Assembly (NCBI RefSeq): GCF_011683915.1
Contig: NZ_JAAQPH010000021.1
Span: 1 to 64,000, forward strand
DNA length: 64,000 nucleotides
Direction of reading: 5' to 3'
Source of the DNA: Pelagibius litoralis
Lineage (GTDB): Bacteria; Pseudomonadota; Alphaproteobacteria; Kiloniellales; Kiloniellaceae
The notes under the pieces are model-generated. The model ran no database searches and was not told the DNA's origin. It saw nothing but the letters and a program-made list of their open reading frames with translations. Shown here piece after piece: positions 8,435 to 16,859 of the stretch. The position numbers were made by a program, and so were the translations under genes. The first letter of the stretch is position 1. Each line of letters begins with the position of its first letter.

Positions 8435-10249
8435 TCAAAAGCTGTCAGCAATCGGTAAATAAACATGAAAAGTCGCTCCCTTCCCCGGCCCATCGCTTGA
8501 TGCCTCAATTCGCCCATTCATGCCGGCAAGGCAGTTAACGGACCAGTGAAGACCGAGGCCTCCATTCTTGCCGCTTCGAGTACTGTAGCCACGCTCAAAG
8601 ATCTGGCCCAAGTTGCTGTTAGAGATGCCTATCCCATTATCAGCAACTGCAATGTGCACCAAAGCACCTTCAGGTCCATCTTCCTGCCCGCAAGTAACAC
8701 GAACCTCACCCTTCTCGAGCCCGGCGGTGGCGATCGCTTCCCTTGCATTGATAAAGAGATTGCTTAGAACCTGCAGCAAAAGGATGCGGTGCGCCATAAC
8801 AGCGGGAGTCGAAGGCGGCCAGGTGATCGTCACCTTTGGTCCGTCACCCGAAGAGATCACTTGTGCCGCCTCGCGGATCAGACCCGCAAGATCAACACAG
8901 TCCATAGGCTGTTCGTAGCGGGTGAAGGTGTCGTGCTGAGTCAGCATCTCCTCGATGCGGCGATGCTGATCAACTATCTCGCTAACGTCCTCCAGCAACT
9001 GCTCGCCGTCGTCCAACACTGTGTCTTCATGACCTGCGAAAATGGTCTGCTTTTCCCTATCGGAGCTTCGTTCTTTGAGGGACTCTGTGATCCGCCATAG
9101 GCTCATATTGATCGGGTGCAGAGCATTGCGCACGTTGTGCAGGATTCCCGCTGTCGATTCGGCCTTACCGCTGTAGTAAGACTGCTCCACCAATTGCTTG
9201 CGCGTAACCGCAAGCTGCCGAATCATGGTATCGAACTCCTTTTTCAAAAGACCAATCTCGTCGCCACGGTTGATCGCTTCCATTTCCGAAAGCACACCCG
9301 TGTTGCCGATAGAAGCTACGTGCCGCGTTAACTTCTTTATCGGTGCAATGACAATCCATTGCGCAAAAATAGCGATGGTCAGCAGCACGGAAAGGGCGGT
9401 CAAGAGAAGCAAGACGAAAGCTGTCTCCTCGGCTTTGTGGCCTATCTGTGTGATGGAGCGCGAAGTAATGACCCGCACCAAAGCAACGGGCGCACCTGTG
9501 ATGTCACGCAGTAAGGTGCGGGTCGTCAAAGTGTTGTCACCGGTCTCCTCAACAGCAACATTTTCAGCTTCCTTCAGCACGATGGTCGCTTGTTGATCGG
9601 CCTCGTCCAAGCCGGGACCTGAAAGCGGGACAAGATCAAAAGCGACGCCGGTCTGAGATTTAAGTTCGTTGACTATCTTTGAAGTCAAGAGGCGACCAAG
9701 GATGAAGGTGCCGGCGGGTGGCCCCCGCCAGTCGTTGTCGAGAATCGGTGCTGCCGAAATCATCAGCAGACCAGCTTGTGTTTCGACCAAGCCGCTGAAC
9801 GGTCGGTCATCTGGCCGCAACCTCAAAACAGGATGACCGACCACAAAGCGGTCGCCGGGGAGTTCTCGCACCGCAAACTCCTCCCCCGTATCAAGGTCGA
9901 GCAGCAGGCTCCAGAGAACTGTCCCTTGCCGGTCCAAAACGTAGAGCGCGTTGACTGATAGGCCGTTCAGCGTGTCGGGATAGAGGTTTTCTGCCAAGTA
10001 GCTTGGGTCGCGGCCCAGGACAAAGTTGCGAGTGTCGTCCCAGAAAGCCCAATCCCGCGCCGAACTTTCCAGATGTTGACTTTCGCGCTGGATCGTTTCG
10101 ACGACGCGCCCTGCGTCATCTATTGCATGGTCACGCTCAAGCTCAGCGAAGCTCGGCACAAACGTCGCATTGAGAATCCAGAATATAAGTCCAGTCGACA
10201 CACCGAAAACCATCAAAACTGCCAACAGGAGCTTGAAATTAAGCTTCAT
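8435..10249 (-). CDS. Membrane sensor histidine kinase with CHASE4-type sensor
   Basis: A 604-residue kinase. Membrane segment 1 spans about residues 7-27, a CHASE4-like periplasmic sensor about 40-265 (with the typical SARDWAFWDD), and membrane segment 2 about 278-299. A HAMP linker follows at about 300-350. The phospho-acceptor His371 lies in the motif GILHNVRNALHPI. The ATPase domain shows the N box NLFINAREAI, the G1 box DNGIGI and GGLGLHWS. I chose the ATG at 10249 rather than 10294 because the hydrophobic segment then begins at once after MKLNFK. No response regulator is adjacent, so it is an orphan kinase. Confidence 0.9.
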   Translation of the reverse strand: MKLNFKLLLAVLMVFGVSTGLIFWILNATFVPSFAELERDHAIDDAGRVVETIQRESQHLESSARDWAFWDDTRNFVLGRDPSYLAENLYPDTLNGLSVNALYVLDRQGTVLWSLLLDLDTGEEFAVRELPGDRFVVGHPVLRLRPDDRPFSGLVETQAGLLMISAAPILDNDWRGPPAGTFILGRLLTSKIVNELKSQTGVAFDLVPLSGPGLDEADQQATIVLKEAENVAVEETGDNTLTTRTLLRDITGAPVALVRVITSRSITQIGHKAEETAFVLLLLTALSVLLTIAIFAQWIVIAPIKKLTRHVASIGNTGVLSEMEAINRGDEIGLLKKEFDTMIRQLAVTRKQLVEQSYYSGKAESTAGILHNVRNALHPINMSLWRITESLKERSSDREKQTIFAGHEDTVLDDGEQLLEDVSEIVDQHRRIEEMLTQHDTFTRYEQPMDCVDLAGLIREAAQVISSGDGPKVTITWPPSTPAVMAHRILLLQVLSNLFINAREAIATAGLEKGEVRVTCGQEDGPEGALVHIAVADNGIGISNSNLGQIFERGYSTRSGKNGGLGLHWSVNCLAGMNGRIEASSDGPGKGATFHVYLPIADSF

Positions 10250-10518
10250 TGCGCAAGTTCCATTTCTTGCTGACGCGCCACCTCTGCTGAACACCCGACA
10301 AGCCCAGACCGAAACAGGTCAGAACATACGGCATGTTTTGTTTATAGGCTATAATCAAGGACTATTTTCACTTGCGTAAGGACAAAAGGCGGCACAAAAA
10401 AAGCATTTGTCGCCAAAGGTAACCACTGCCTTAAAGTTGAGCCTGACATTTCGCCAACCTCTGCTAAGCAGGTCGCCAGTGACGGTCGACTGCATGCTGG
10501 TCGGAGACAGAGGATACG

Positions 10519-10731
10519 TTGCCGGAACAACGCCGGAGCGGCATTTATCCGCGGTCCGTGCAGTTCGTCAGCCGCAAATACGCGCTGGTGGAGCGTTGGC
10601 GGGAGCTCAATTTCGTTCCTTGGCAGCCTGTTATCGAGAAGGCACTGGGCCAGCAGTTCACCGGCCTCGCCCGGGGCAGCGGTATCTCGTGGGATTTCGG
10701 CCGTATGCGTAGGCTCGGTCTTGGCATGTAG
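10519..10731 (+). pseudogene. Remnant of a relaxase C-terminus (DUF3363-like)
   Basis: About 60 codons resemble the C-terminal end of plasmid relaxase/mobilisation proteins that carry DUF3363. The pattern is RKYALVERWRELNFVPWQPV followed by a glycine-rich GSGISWDFGR stretch. The N-terminal catalytic relaxase part is absent and no natural start precedes it. It implies that plasmid transfer genes once lay here. A larger open frame on the opposite strand (10342-10851) is probably its shadow. The match is from pattern memory only. Confidence 0.55.
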
Positions 10732-10914
10732 GGTAAGCGCCCACCGAGGTGGTGAAATCAGCGTTCTCTCCACATAAAGCCACGTTGATGACGAGAGTTC
10801 GTTCCGCGAGCCCAACCACGTGGCAACAAAGGTAGGGCCAACTAGGGGCACGGAAGCCGCCAGTTACCGATAGCTCTTTTGGATTGACTTGAACCATTTG
10901 ATACCAATCGCTCA

Positions 10915-10940
10915 GTTCGGCCGGTTATGTTGAAAAACTC
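10915..10940 (+). repeat. Left terminal inverted repeat of the IS1182-family element
   Basis: The repeat begins GTTCGGCCGG and ends TGTTGAAAAACTC. It pairs with 12431-12457 with three differences, including one single-base gap. Confidence 0.75.
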
Positions 10941-10992
10941 GTTTGGGTGTTGAGGGAGTTGAAGGCTGCTGATTTTTGGGCTGGTTTGCCGG

Positions 10993-12369
10993 TTATGTTG
11001 CTCCGGCGGGCTGAGGCATTGGGATCAGCTTTGCCATTTTCCTGAGGTTCTGTGCGGTGGCTGCGAGGAGGAACTCACCGTGAGCCCCACAGGGTCCTCT
11101 TAATCGTAAGCGGCCGAGACCCAAGATGCGTTTGAGGTGGGCGAACAGCATCTCGACCTTCTTGCGCTGTCGCCGCGAGGTGGCGTAGGCGTCGGTCTTG
11201 GCGATGCCGCGGGCTATGTCACGGGCGCCTTCGTGGATACTTCGCGGTACCTTTCGTGCCGGCGCATTTGGGCAGCAACGCTCCTTGAACGCACAATCTT
11301 TGCAGTCCGACTGACTTGCGCGATAGAGCCGCGTCCCTGCTTTCGTGATGCCGGTCCGTGGCGATTTGAAGTTGCGCCGATACTGCTGCAGGACCTTGCC
11401 CTGTGGACAGGTGTAGAGATCGCGCTCGGCATCAAAGGTGAAATCTTCGCGTGAGAAGGTGCCGTCGCGTCGCTTCGACTTGTCAAACACCGGTACGTGC
11501 GGTTCGATGCCGCGCTCATGGATCAACCAACCGAGCATCTCGGCAGAGCCATAGGCGGTGACGCCGGCGAGCCGCTCAGGGTAGAGATCGAAACGCTCTT
11601 CTGTCCGATCGATCATTGTCTTGGCCGCCGTGACCTCGGCCTGACGGATCGTGGTCGAGGCCTCCACATCAACGATCACGGCGTGGTCGAGGTCGATCAG
11701 GTAGTTGGTGCAATAGGCAAAGAAGGCCTGACCGCCGTGCGCGCCCGTCCAACGCACCACCGGATCGGCCGACGAAAGAAACTTCGGGGTCACCACGGTC
11801 GCGGCACCGAAGGCCGCATCGTCCAGCACGGCCAGGTACTCGTCGATCGCCCGGCTCGATAGCTCCGGCGGCAGACCCTTCGTGCCTTCGACGCCCTCCT
11901 GGCGGCTGGCATCCGCCTTGATCAAGCTGGCATCGACCGCAAAGCCCTCGCCCCCCACCAACCCCTCGGCCATGCAGCGCCGCACCACCGTCTCAAAGAC
12001 CTGCCGCAGGAGATCGCTATCGCGGAACCGCCCGTGGCGATTCTTTGAGAAGGTCGAATGGCCCGGTACTTCGCCCTCGAGGCCGAGCCGGCAGAACCAC
12101 CGATAGGCCAGGTTCAGATGAACCTCCTCGCACAGCCGACGTTCCGAGCGAATGCCATGGCAATAGCCGACAAGCAGCATCCGGATCAGCAGTTCGGGGG
12201 CGACCGACGGACGGCCTGTCGCGCTGTAGAAAGGGGCTAAGTGCTGCCGGACCGTGCTCAGGTCAACAAAACGGTTAATTGATCGCAGCATGTGATCGCC
12301 TGGCACATGCTCCTCAAGCAAAAACTCGTAGAACAATGCACCCTGATCGACCAACCGATCACCCATCAT
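10993..12369 (-). CDS. IS1182-family transposase
   Basis: A 458-residue DDE transposase with an N-terminal DUF772-type domain (VPGDHMLRSINRFVDLSTVR near residue 25) followed by an IS4/IS1182 catalytic domain. FAVDASLIKADAS carries the first catalytic Asp and DLDHAVIVDVEAS the second region. A cysteine-rich block CKDCAFKERCCP lies before the C-terminal KVEMLFAHLKRILGLGRLR, which holds the final Glu-region helix. I chose ATG 12369 (MMGDRLVDQ), which matches usual family starts. The frame is open further upstream to a GTG at 12444 inside the terminal repeat. The gene has no visible lesion. Confidence 0.92.
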   Translation of the reverse strand: MMGDRLVDQGALFYEFLLEEHVPGDHMLRSINRFVDLSTVRQHLAPFYSATGRPSVAPELLIRMLLVGYCHGIRSERRLCEEVHLNLAYRWFCRLGLEGEVPGHSTFSKNRHGRFRDSDLLRQVFETVVRRCMAEGLVGGEGFAVDASLIKADASRQEGVEGTKGLPPELSSRAIDEYLAVLDDAAFGAATVVTPKFLSSADPVVRWTGAHGGQAFFAYCTNYLIDLDHAVIVDVEASTTIRQAEVTAAKTMIDRTEERFDLYPERLAGVTAYGSAEMLGWLIHERGIEPHVPVFDKSKRRDGTFSREDFTFDAERDLYTCPQGKVLQQYRRNFKSPRTGITKAGTRLYRASQSDCKDCAFKERCCPNAPARKVPRSIHEGARDIARGIAKTDAYATSRRQRKKVEMLFAHLKRILGLGRLRLRGPCGAHGEFLLAATAQNLRKMAKLIPMPQPAGAT

Positions 12370-12430
12370 CGCAGTCACTCCAGATTCGGTTACCGCAGTG
12401 AATCCGTGAGATCGTGCCGCCGCAATAGAG

Positions 12431-12457
12431 GAGTTTTTCAACACAATCGGCCAGAAC
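12431..12457 (-). repeat. Right terminal inverted repeat of the IS1182-family element
   Basis: It reads GAGTTTTTCAACA from its inner end and finishes GGCCAGAAC. It is the partner of 10915-10940. The about 285 bases beyond it to the next gene hold no feature I can support. Confidence 0.75.
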
Positions 12458-12743
12458 CGGTCATTCGTCGGGTTTGCAGCGAATGACTGGATAGAGCCCG
12501 ATGCAGAAGTGCCAAATCTTTGCTGCGTGCGCTCGCAGAACTATTCACGCCGCGACCGCGAAAAACACCATGCCGCCGTGCAGCAGGAACAGCGGCCATT
12601 CATGCAAGTGGCAGAGAAATAGAAAAACGCAATGACTGGGTCACGGGACAAAACCGACATCCCTCGGCCCGCCGTGAATGTCAGCTTTGAGTTGTGGGTT
12701 CTCTATTTCGGCGGCTTCGACCTCATCTCACACCAGACGAATT

Positions 12744-13133
12744 CTAAACGCGGATCACCTCCCGCAAGATTTGCCAGCGACCGTCTTCCAGCACGAAGTC
12801 AATGCTCAGTGTGACGATCTGCTCGGATCCTGTGAGATTCACCTTGCGGCTGATCACGACATGACCTTCTGATTCATTGGCTTCAATCGAGTGGTACTTC
12901 GCCCAGTTGTTCGGCTCGACAGCAGCTTCCGTCGACTCCGTGACATGCTTAATAAAGCCCGACTTGTCATTGAATTGCACGGCGCCATCTGCGCCAAACA
13001 TATAGATTCGCATGTCGTCGTGGTAGATCCTCTCGAGAATATCGAATTCGCCGGCAGTGGCTGAGGCTATCAGTTCATCAAGCGCAGCTTTGACTTCGGC
13101 CGCTTGCGGGCTGTCTGATGATAGGAGTGCCAT
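12744..13133 (-). CDS. NTF2-like (SnoaL/DUF4440-type) small protein
   Basis: A 129-residue single-domain protein with the NTF2-like cone fold pattern. An N-terminal helix (VKAALDELIASATAGEFD) is followed by ILERIYHDDMRIYMFGADG and C-terminal strands HVVISRKVNLTG and TLSIDFVLEDGRWQILREV. It lacks a signal peptide. Members of this superfamily are isomerases, hydrolases or simple ligand binders. Its start overlaps the end of the exported NTF2-like gene by one base, so the two are translationally coupled and may form mixed functions with the peroxiredoxin upstream. Confidence 0.8.
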   Translation of the reverse strand: MALLSSDSPQAAEVKAALDELIASATAGEFDILERIYHDDMRIYMFGADGAVQFNDKSGFIKHVTESTEAAVEPNNWAKYHSIEANESEGHVVISRKVNLTGSEQIVTLSIDFVLEDGRWQILREVIRV

Positions 13134-13606
13134 TATTCCCCCGCCCGCGGGTATTGGTTGAACATGTCAGCAACAATCTCCCAGTTGTCTTTGGCGTCAT
13201 CGCGAACCAGCGTGAAATGATAGGTCCCCTTGAAGGCGATACCCTTACTTTCGACACTGCCTACAGCATCTCCAATCATCACGGCCTGTGTGCCGTCGTC
13301 AGAGACAAAGAGATAGTCAATCGTATGTGTAATCTCGCCATCGTTTTCGGTCAGGAATGTGAAGGTCTGACGAGGGACACCGTCGCGGCCTTTCGCGGGC
13401 GGCGTCGCAGGTGCGATCCACAATGCGTCTTCATGGTAGAGAGACATCATCCCTTCGACGTCCAATACCTCAGCATGGGCGTTGAAGGCATCATTGAAAG
13501 CGATAAGGCTGGCCCTGGTATCGGCATCGATTTCTTGGGCTGAAACGGGTGCAGTTGCGATGAGGAGTGCAAAAACAGCCCCCGACAGGTTTATGTACCT
13601 GAACAT
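13133..13606 (-). CDS. Exported NTF2-like (SnoaL-type) protein
   Basis: A 157-residue protein with a clear signal peptide (about residues 1-23, ending VSAQE) and an NTF2-like domain: LIAFNDAFNAHAEVLDVEGM then MSLYHEDALWIAPA, ending KDNWEIVADMFN. It would act in the periplasm. It follows the peroxiredoxin gene by 52 bases and precedes the cytosolic NTF2-like gene. I cannot assign an activity. The arrangement suggests a stress or detoxification operon controlled by the divergent TetR regulator. Confidence 0.82.
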   Translation of the reverse strand: MFRYINLSGAVFALLIATAPVSAQEIDADTRASLIAFNDAFNAHAEVLDVEGMMSLYHEDALWIAPATPPAKGRDGVPRQTFTFLTENDGEITHTIDYLFVSDDGTQAVMIGDAVGSVESKGIAFKGTYHFTLVRDDAKDNWEIVADMFNQYPRAGE

Positions 13607-13658
13607 GATTTATCCTTTTTGTGGAGTGAGCTTTCAGCAATTCAAACAGGTGGTGTGA

Positions 13659-14192
13659 TCAGACGTACGTGCCGTTGGCCGGGTAATCCCCGGTCATCGA
13701 ACGCATGAAGCGGATGCCGCTGAACACTGCGCCGAGATCTGGGCGCGCGAAGGGGACATTCGAGATGTCGAGCACCTTCAGATTGCCACCGGCATCGATA
13801 AGGAAGAGGCCAGGCTCGGCGAAAGGCCTTTCCGCATCCATGCCGAGCCGGGGTGAAGAGATGTAGAGGCCAAGGGCCGTCATCTGATCGACAGTCAGGT
13901 CATAGCCAACCTCGTAGGTGGGCGCGACCTCTGCCATCTGGGCCGTGGCCCGCGCCTTGCTGTCAGCGGAGACAGCGACAATCGTGACGCCAATTTCCTG
14001 CAACGGGGCCACAAGTTCATTCAGTCCGCGCAAATAGGTCGTACAAATCGGACAGTGTTTTCCGCGGTACACAACCACGAGAGTCCAATCGTCTGGTCCT
14101 TTTGTCTGGGAGAGATCGAGGTCTCCCCCGTTCAGAGCCGGTACAGAAACGTTTGGAAATGACTGTCCCGGTTCGGGTTTGGGCGTCGCCAT
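13659..14192 (-). CDS. Peroxiredoxin-like thiol-dependent reductase (AhpC/TSA)
   Basis: A 177-residue thioredoxin-fold protein of the AhpC/TSA or redoxin group. The active-site region is VYRGKHCPICTTYLRGLNEL. The CPIC pair looks like a thioredoxin-type CxxC rather than the classical peroxiredoxin PxxxT/SxxC site. The ribbon TIVAVSADSKARA and the loop PGLFLIDAGGNLK are typical. It probably reduces peroxides or protein disulfides in the cytosol. Its promoter is divergent from the TetR gene and overlaps an inverted repeat at 14225-14269. Confidence 0.88.
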   Translation of the reverse strand: MATPKPEPGQSFPNVSVPALNGGDLDLSQTKGPDDWTLVVVYRGKHCPICTTYLRGLNELVAPLQEIGVTIVAVSADSKARATAQMAEVAPTYEVGYDLTVDQMTALGLYISSPRLGMDAERPFAEPGLFLIDAGGNLKVLDISNVPFARPDLGAVFSGIRFMRSMTGDYPANGTYV

Positions 14193-14224
14193 GTTGAGGC
14201 TTCCACTTTTGTAATGATCGTTCT

Positions 14225-14269
14225 ATATATCTCTTATGCCGACTCAAAAGAGAGGGTCAAGAGATATAT
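14225..14269. promoter_or_regulatory. Inverted-repeat operator between peroxiredoxin and TetR genes
   Basis: Perfect 11-bp arms, ATATATCTCTT (14225-14235) and AAGAGATATAT (14259-14269), are separated by 23 bases. The right arm runs into the TetR start codon at 14268. This position suits autorepression and control of the divergent operon by the TetR protein. Confidence 0.55.
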
Positions 14270-14876
14270 GTCGAACGTTACAAAAAAAATAGGACGCCCC
14301 AGAACCTTCGACCAGGACGAGGCGCTTCTGGCGGCCATGAATGCCTTTTGGACGAAGGGGTATGACGGCACTTCCATGCGTGATCTCACGACGGCAATGG
14401 GGATTAGTGGACCGAGCCTTTACTCAGCATTCGGGGACAAACGTGAGCTCTACCTGCAAACGATCGACCGATATGCCGATGTGAATGCCTGTGCCCCAAT
14501 CGTTGCATTTGAAAGCGAACCAGACATTGAAAATGCCGTGAGGGACTTTCTGACAGCGGTCATTACCTACTCCACCATGTCTCACGGCGGTGCAAAGGGC
14601 TGCTTTCTCGCCTCATGTGTCTCGACCACCATTGGCGAAGTTGAAGGCGTAGCTGAGCGTATGGAAAAGGCGATCACGGATACAGATGATCGGCTCGCTG
14701 TTCGTTTTGAGAAGGAGAAGCAGGTCGGTTGTCTACGCGCAGACTTTCCCTCGAAAGACCGGGCCAGACTGCTTTTCGACATGCGGCAGGGTTATGTGTT
14801 TCGCGGCCGCGCAGGTTGGTCGGCGGAGGCGCTGCTGGTAGACATTGATGATCGGGTCAGGATGGTTTTGTCCTAG
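14268..14876 (+). CDS. TetR/AcrR-family transcriptional repressor
   Basis: A 202-residue regulator. Residues about 8-55 form the TetR DNA-binding domain: GRPRTFDQDEALLAAMNAFW, then the helix-turn-helix GTSMRDLTTAMGISGPSLYS and FGDKRELY. The start at 14268 was chosen because MSNVTKKIGRPR is the usual beginning of this subfamily, with AGAGAGGG about ten bases upstream. An upstream ATG-like start (14214) would add 18 unlikely residues. A single Cys-containing helix, SHGGAKGCFLASC, is a possible redox-sensitive spot. It probably controls the divergent peroxiredoxin/NTF2-like genes. Confidence 0.9.
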   Translation: MSNVTKKIGRPRTFDQDEALLAAMNAFWTKGYDGTSMRDLTTAMGISGPSLYSAFGDKRELYLQTIDRYADVNACAPIVAFESEPDIENAVRDFLTAVITYSTMSHGGAKGCFLASCVSTTIGEVEGVAERMEKAITDTDDRLAVRFEKEKQVGCLRADFPSKDRARLLFDMRQGYVFRGRAGWSAEALLVDIDDRVRMVLS

Positions 14877-15092
14877 AAGGATAGTGACCACTAGAGATAA
14901 TGCTTGATCCGTGTAGCCAGACATTCGTGCTTTCTGCAACATGGGACGATTTGGGCTCGAAGCGGCCGGCTGCAGCGCAGCGGTATTGTGCTGCAAACCA
15001 GCTCCGCGACCCGTCATTTGCGTCCCCTGTAAAATATTACGGTCAACACTGTGTCGACGCATGGGCCGGGAGGGGTGGATGGAGGTAATCTC

Positions 15093-15667
15093 ATGCCCAA
15101 AATCCAACTCCCCACCGTCAAACCAAAGCGCCGGCCATGGAACAAGGGACCGCTGATCGGCCAGAAACGCCCGTTACTCCTGAAACAGGTTTGGGCCATT
15201 CGCGCCCGGCTCGAACTCGCTGGCAACCTTCGGGACTTCGCGCTATTTAACCTTGCGACCGACAGCAAATTGCGGGACTGCGATCTGGTCCGTTTGAAGG
15301 TTGCCGACCTAGTTTCCGATGACAGAGTTCGTGAGCGTGTCTCGGTCATCCAGAGCAAGACCAGTCGACCGGTGCAGTTCGAAGTCTCTGAAAGCACGCG
15401 CGATTCAATTTGGAATTGGGTGTACAGCCCGGAAATGCTCGGCTGTGCGTTTCTGTTTCCCAGCCGTTTCCATGACAGGCCGCATGTATCGACAAGGCAG
15501 TATGCGCGGCTCGCTCGGGACTGGGTTTCGGCGATTGATCTCGATCCGAGCGGTTACGGCACGCGGTTCAGCTTCTGCTCGGCCATACCATGGTCGATAG
15601 CACGGTGCGGTATATCGGTGTCGAACTTGAAGACGCTTTGAGCATCGCAGAGAAGATCGACATTTAA
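15093..15667 (+). pseudogene. Tyrosine recombinase (integrase) with the catalytic box deleted
   Basis: The N-terminal two thirds is intact (MPKIQLPTVKPKRRPWNKGP to DLDPSGYGT near 15560) and carries the first catalytic Arg region (DSKLRDCDLVRLKV). Directly after YGT the frame jumps. The following bases encode AVQLLLGHTMVDSTVRYIGV in the +2 frame, ending ALSIAEKIDI at a TAA at 15665. The segment between, which normally holds the second Arg box (HSMRRTKA type), is missing, about 20 codons. The tail with the catalytic His (GHT) and Tyr (RYIG) remains out of frame. The recombinase is therefore inactive. Confidence 0.85.
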
Positions 15668-16013
15668 CAGTTGGGCGAACGGTTCCAGCCGTACGCCTTC
15701 CAAAACCGGTCGTGCATTGAGACCCCGCTAAAGACGGCAGAGAGCCCAAATCGCATGATGCTGCGGGATGTACAAATGGCCAAACCTCGCACAAAGCTGC
15801 CGTAGACCAAATGCAGGACGGACCAAACCCGCTAGTCATTGCAATCAAGATCGCCGCGGTGCAGCTTTCCCAGAAACGGACGTTGAGCGTCACCTTAGCT
15901 TGAGATGCTACGGATGACTGAAGTGCGAGATGAAGCCGCCCTTCGACCCTCTGAATTGAAGAGAAGGTTTCTTTTGTCGTCAGACCGACTTTTTCGGATC
16001 AACAGCTTTGAGT
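15668..16013. other. Intergenic stretch with no gene recognised
   Basis: About 345 bases lie between the integrase remnant and proC. Open frames here are short and show no family pattern. It may hold further integrase-associated debris. Confidence 0.5.
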
Positions 16014-16859
16014 TCAAAAATTGGAGAGTGAAATCGACCGTTGTCTTGCCGCGTCCAATGTTTGCCAGACTAAGCGTTCCAGCACGTTTTCCTTGCCCAA
16101 TACAGCCAATCCCGCTGCAGTCGTGCCGTTGGGGCTTGTGACGGTCTCTCTCAGAAGGCCAGGATCGGGGCAATTCTCCAACAGCCTGCCTGCAGCCGAC
16201 ACGGTTGCGATAGCGAGAGACCGTGCCGTCGTGTCGTCCAACCCCTGTTCGATCCCTGCCATGATCATCGCCTCGCACATCGCAAACACGTATGCCGGCC
16301 CACTGCCGGAGAGCGCTGTCACAGCATGAAGCTGGTCTTCGCTTTCGAGCCATGAAAACGTCCCAATTGCCTGGAAGAGTAGTTCGACATGCACGCGCCC
16401 ATCTGGCTTGGTTGAGGCGTCGGCAAAACCTGCGCTGACCGAATATCCGACGCTCGCCCCGATATTTGGCATGACACGCACCGTTGACAGATTACCATGG
16501 AGGTGTTGCTGGATATCCGCGATGCCAACACCTGCCGCCACCGAGATGACGACCGCGTTAAGGGCGGTCGGCTTTGGCATCGCTTGCAATGCAGCGGCGA
16601 TGATCCGCGGCTTCGTCGCCAGTACGATCACATCCGCCGCAAGATCATCAGGCAGATCCTGAGCGGAGGCGTAGTGGACCAGCGACCCGGGATTTGCCAA
16701 CCTCTTTCGCAGCGCGGCAACAGCATCGCATACGCCAGGATCTACGACATGAAACTCATGGCTGGGTCGCAATTCGCGGAGCCACCCCACCAGCATGGCA
16801 TGGCCCATCCGACCCGCCCCGATCAGAACGACACGGGTCACCCTTGGGTCACGCATCAA
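16014..16859 (-). CDS. proC: Pyrroline-5-carboxylate reductase-like protein
   Basis: A 281-residue protein with an NAD(P)-binding N-terminus (VLIGAGRMGHAMLVGWLREL), the central VVISVAAGVGIADIQ, and the ProC signature ALSGSGPAYVFAMCEAM around residue 170. ETVTSPNGTTAAGLAVL completes the P5C-binding part. It catalyses reduction of 1-pyrroline-5-carboxylate to proline, or the reverse-type reaction on a related cyclic imine. It overlaps the upstream flavin oxidoreductase gene by 4 bases. That coupling suggests a catabolic role on cyclic imino acids rather than housekeeping proline synthesis (inference). Confidence 0.9.
   Translation of the reverse strand: MMRDPRVTRVVLIGAGRMGHAMLVGWLRELRPSHEFHVVDPGVCDAVAALRKRLANPGSLVHYASAQDLPDDLAADVIVLATKPRIIAAALQAMPKPTALNAVVISVAAGVGIADIQQHLHGNLSTVRVMPNIGASVGYSVSAGFADASTKPDGRVHVELLFQAIGTFSWLESEDQLHAVTALSGSGPAYVFAMCEAMIMAGIEQGLDDTTARSLAIATVSAAGRLLENCPDPGLLRETVTSPNGTTAAGLAVLGKENVLERLVWQTLDAARQRSISLSNF

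Larger units (their letters stand above)
10915..12457. mobile_element. IS1182-family insertion sequence, apparently complete
   Basis: A transposase gene of normal length is bracketed by imperfect inverted repeats of 26-27 bases whose inner parts both read TGTTGAAAAACTC. I see no clear target duplication. The element separates the relaxase remnant from the NTF2-like/peroxiredoxin operon. It is the only IS in the window whose transposase is intact. Confidence 0.8.

Noticed and set aside
10342-10851. 169-codon minus-strand frame left of the IS1182 element
   Set aside because: It shows no family pattern, and the opposite strand carries the relaxase-like remnant.
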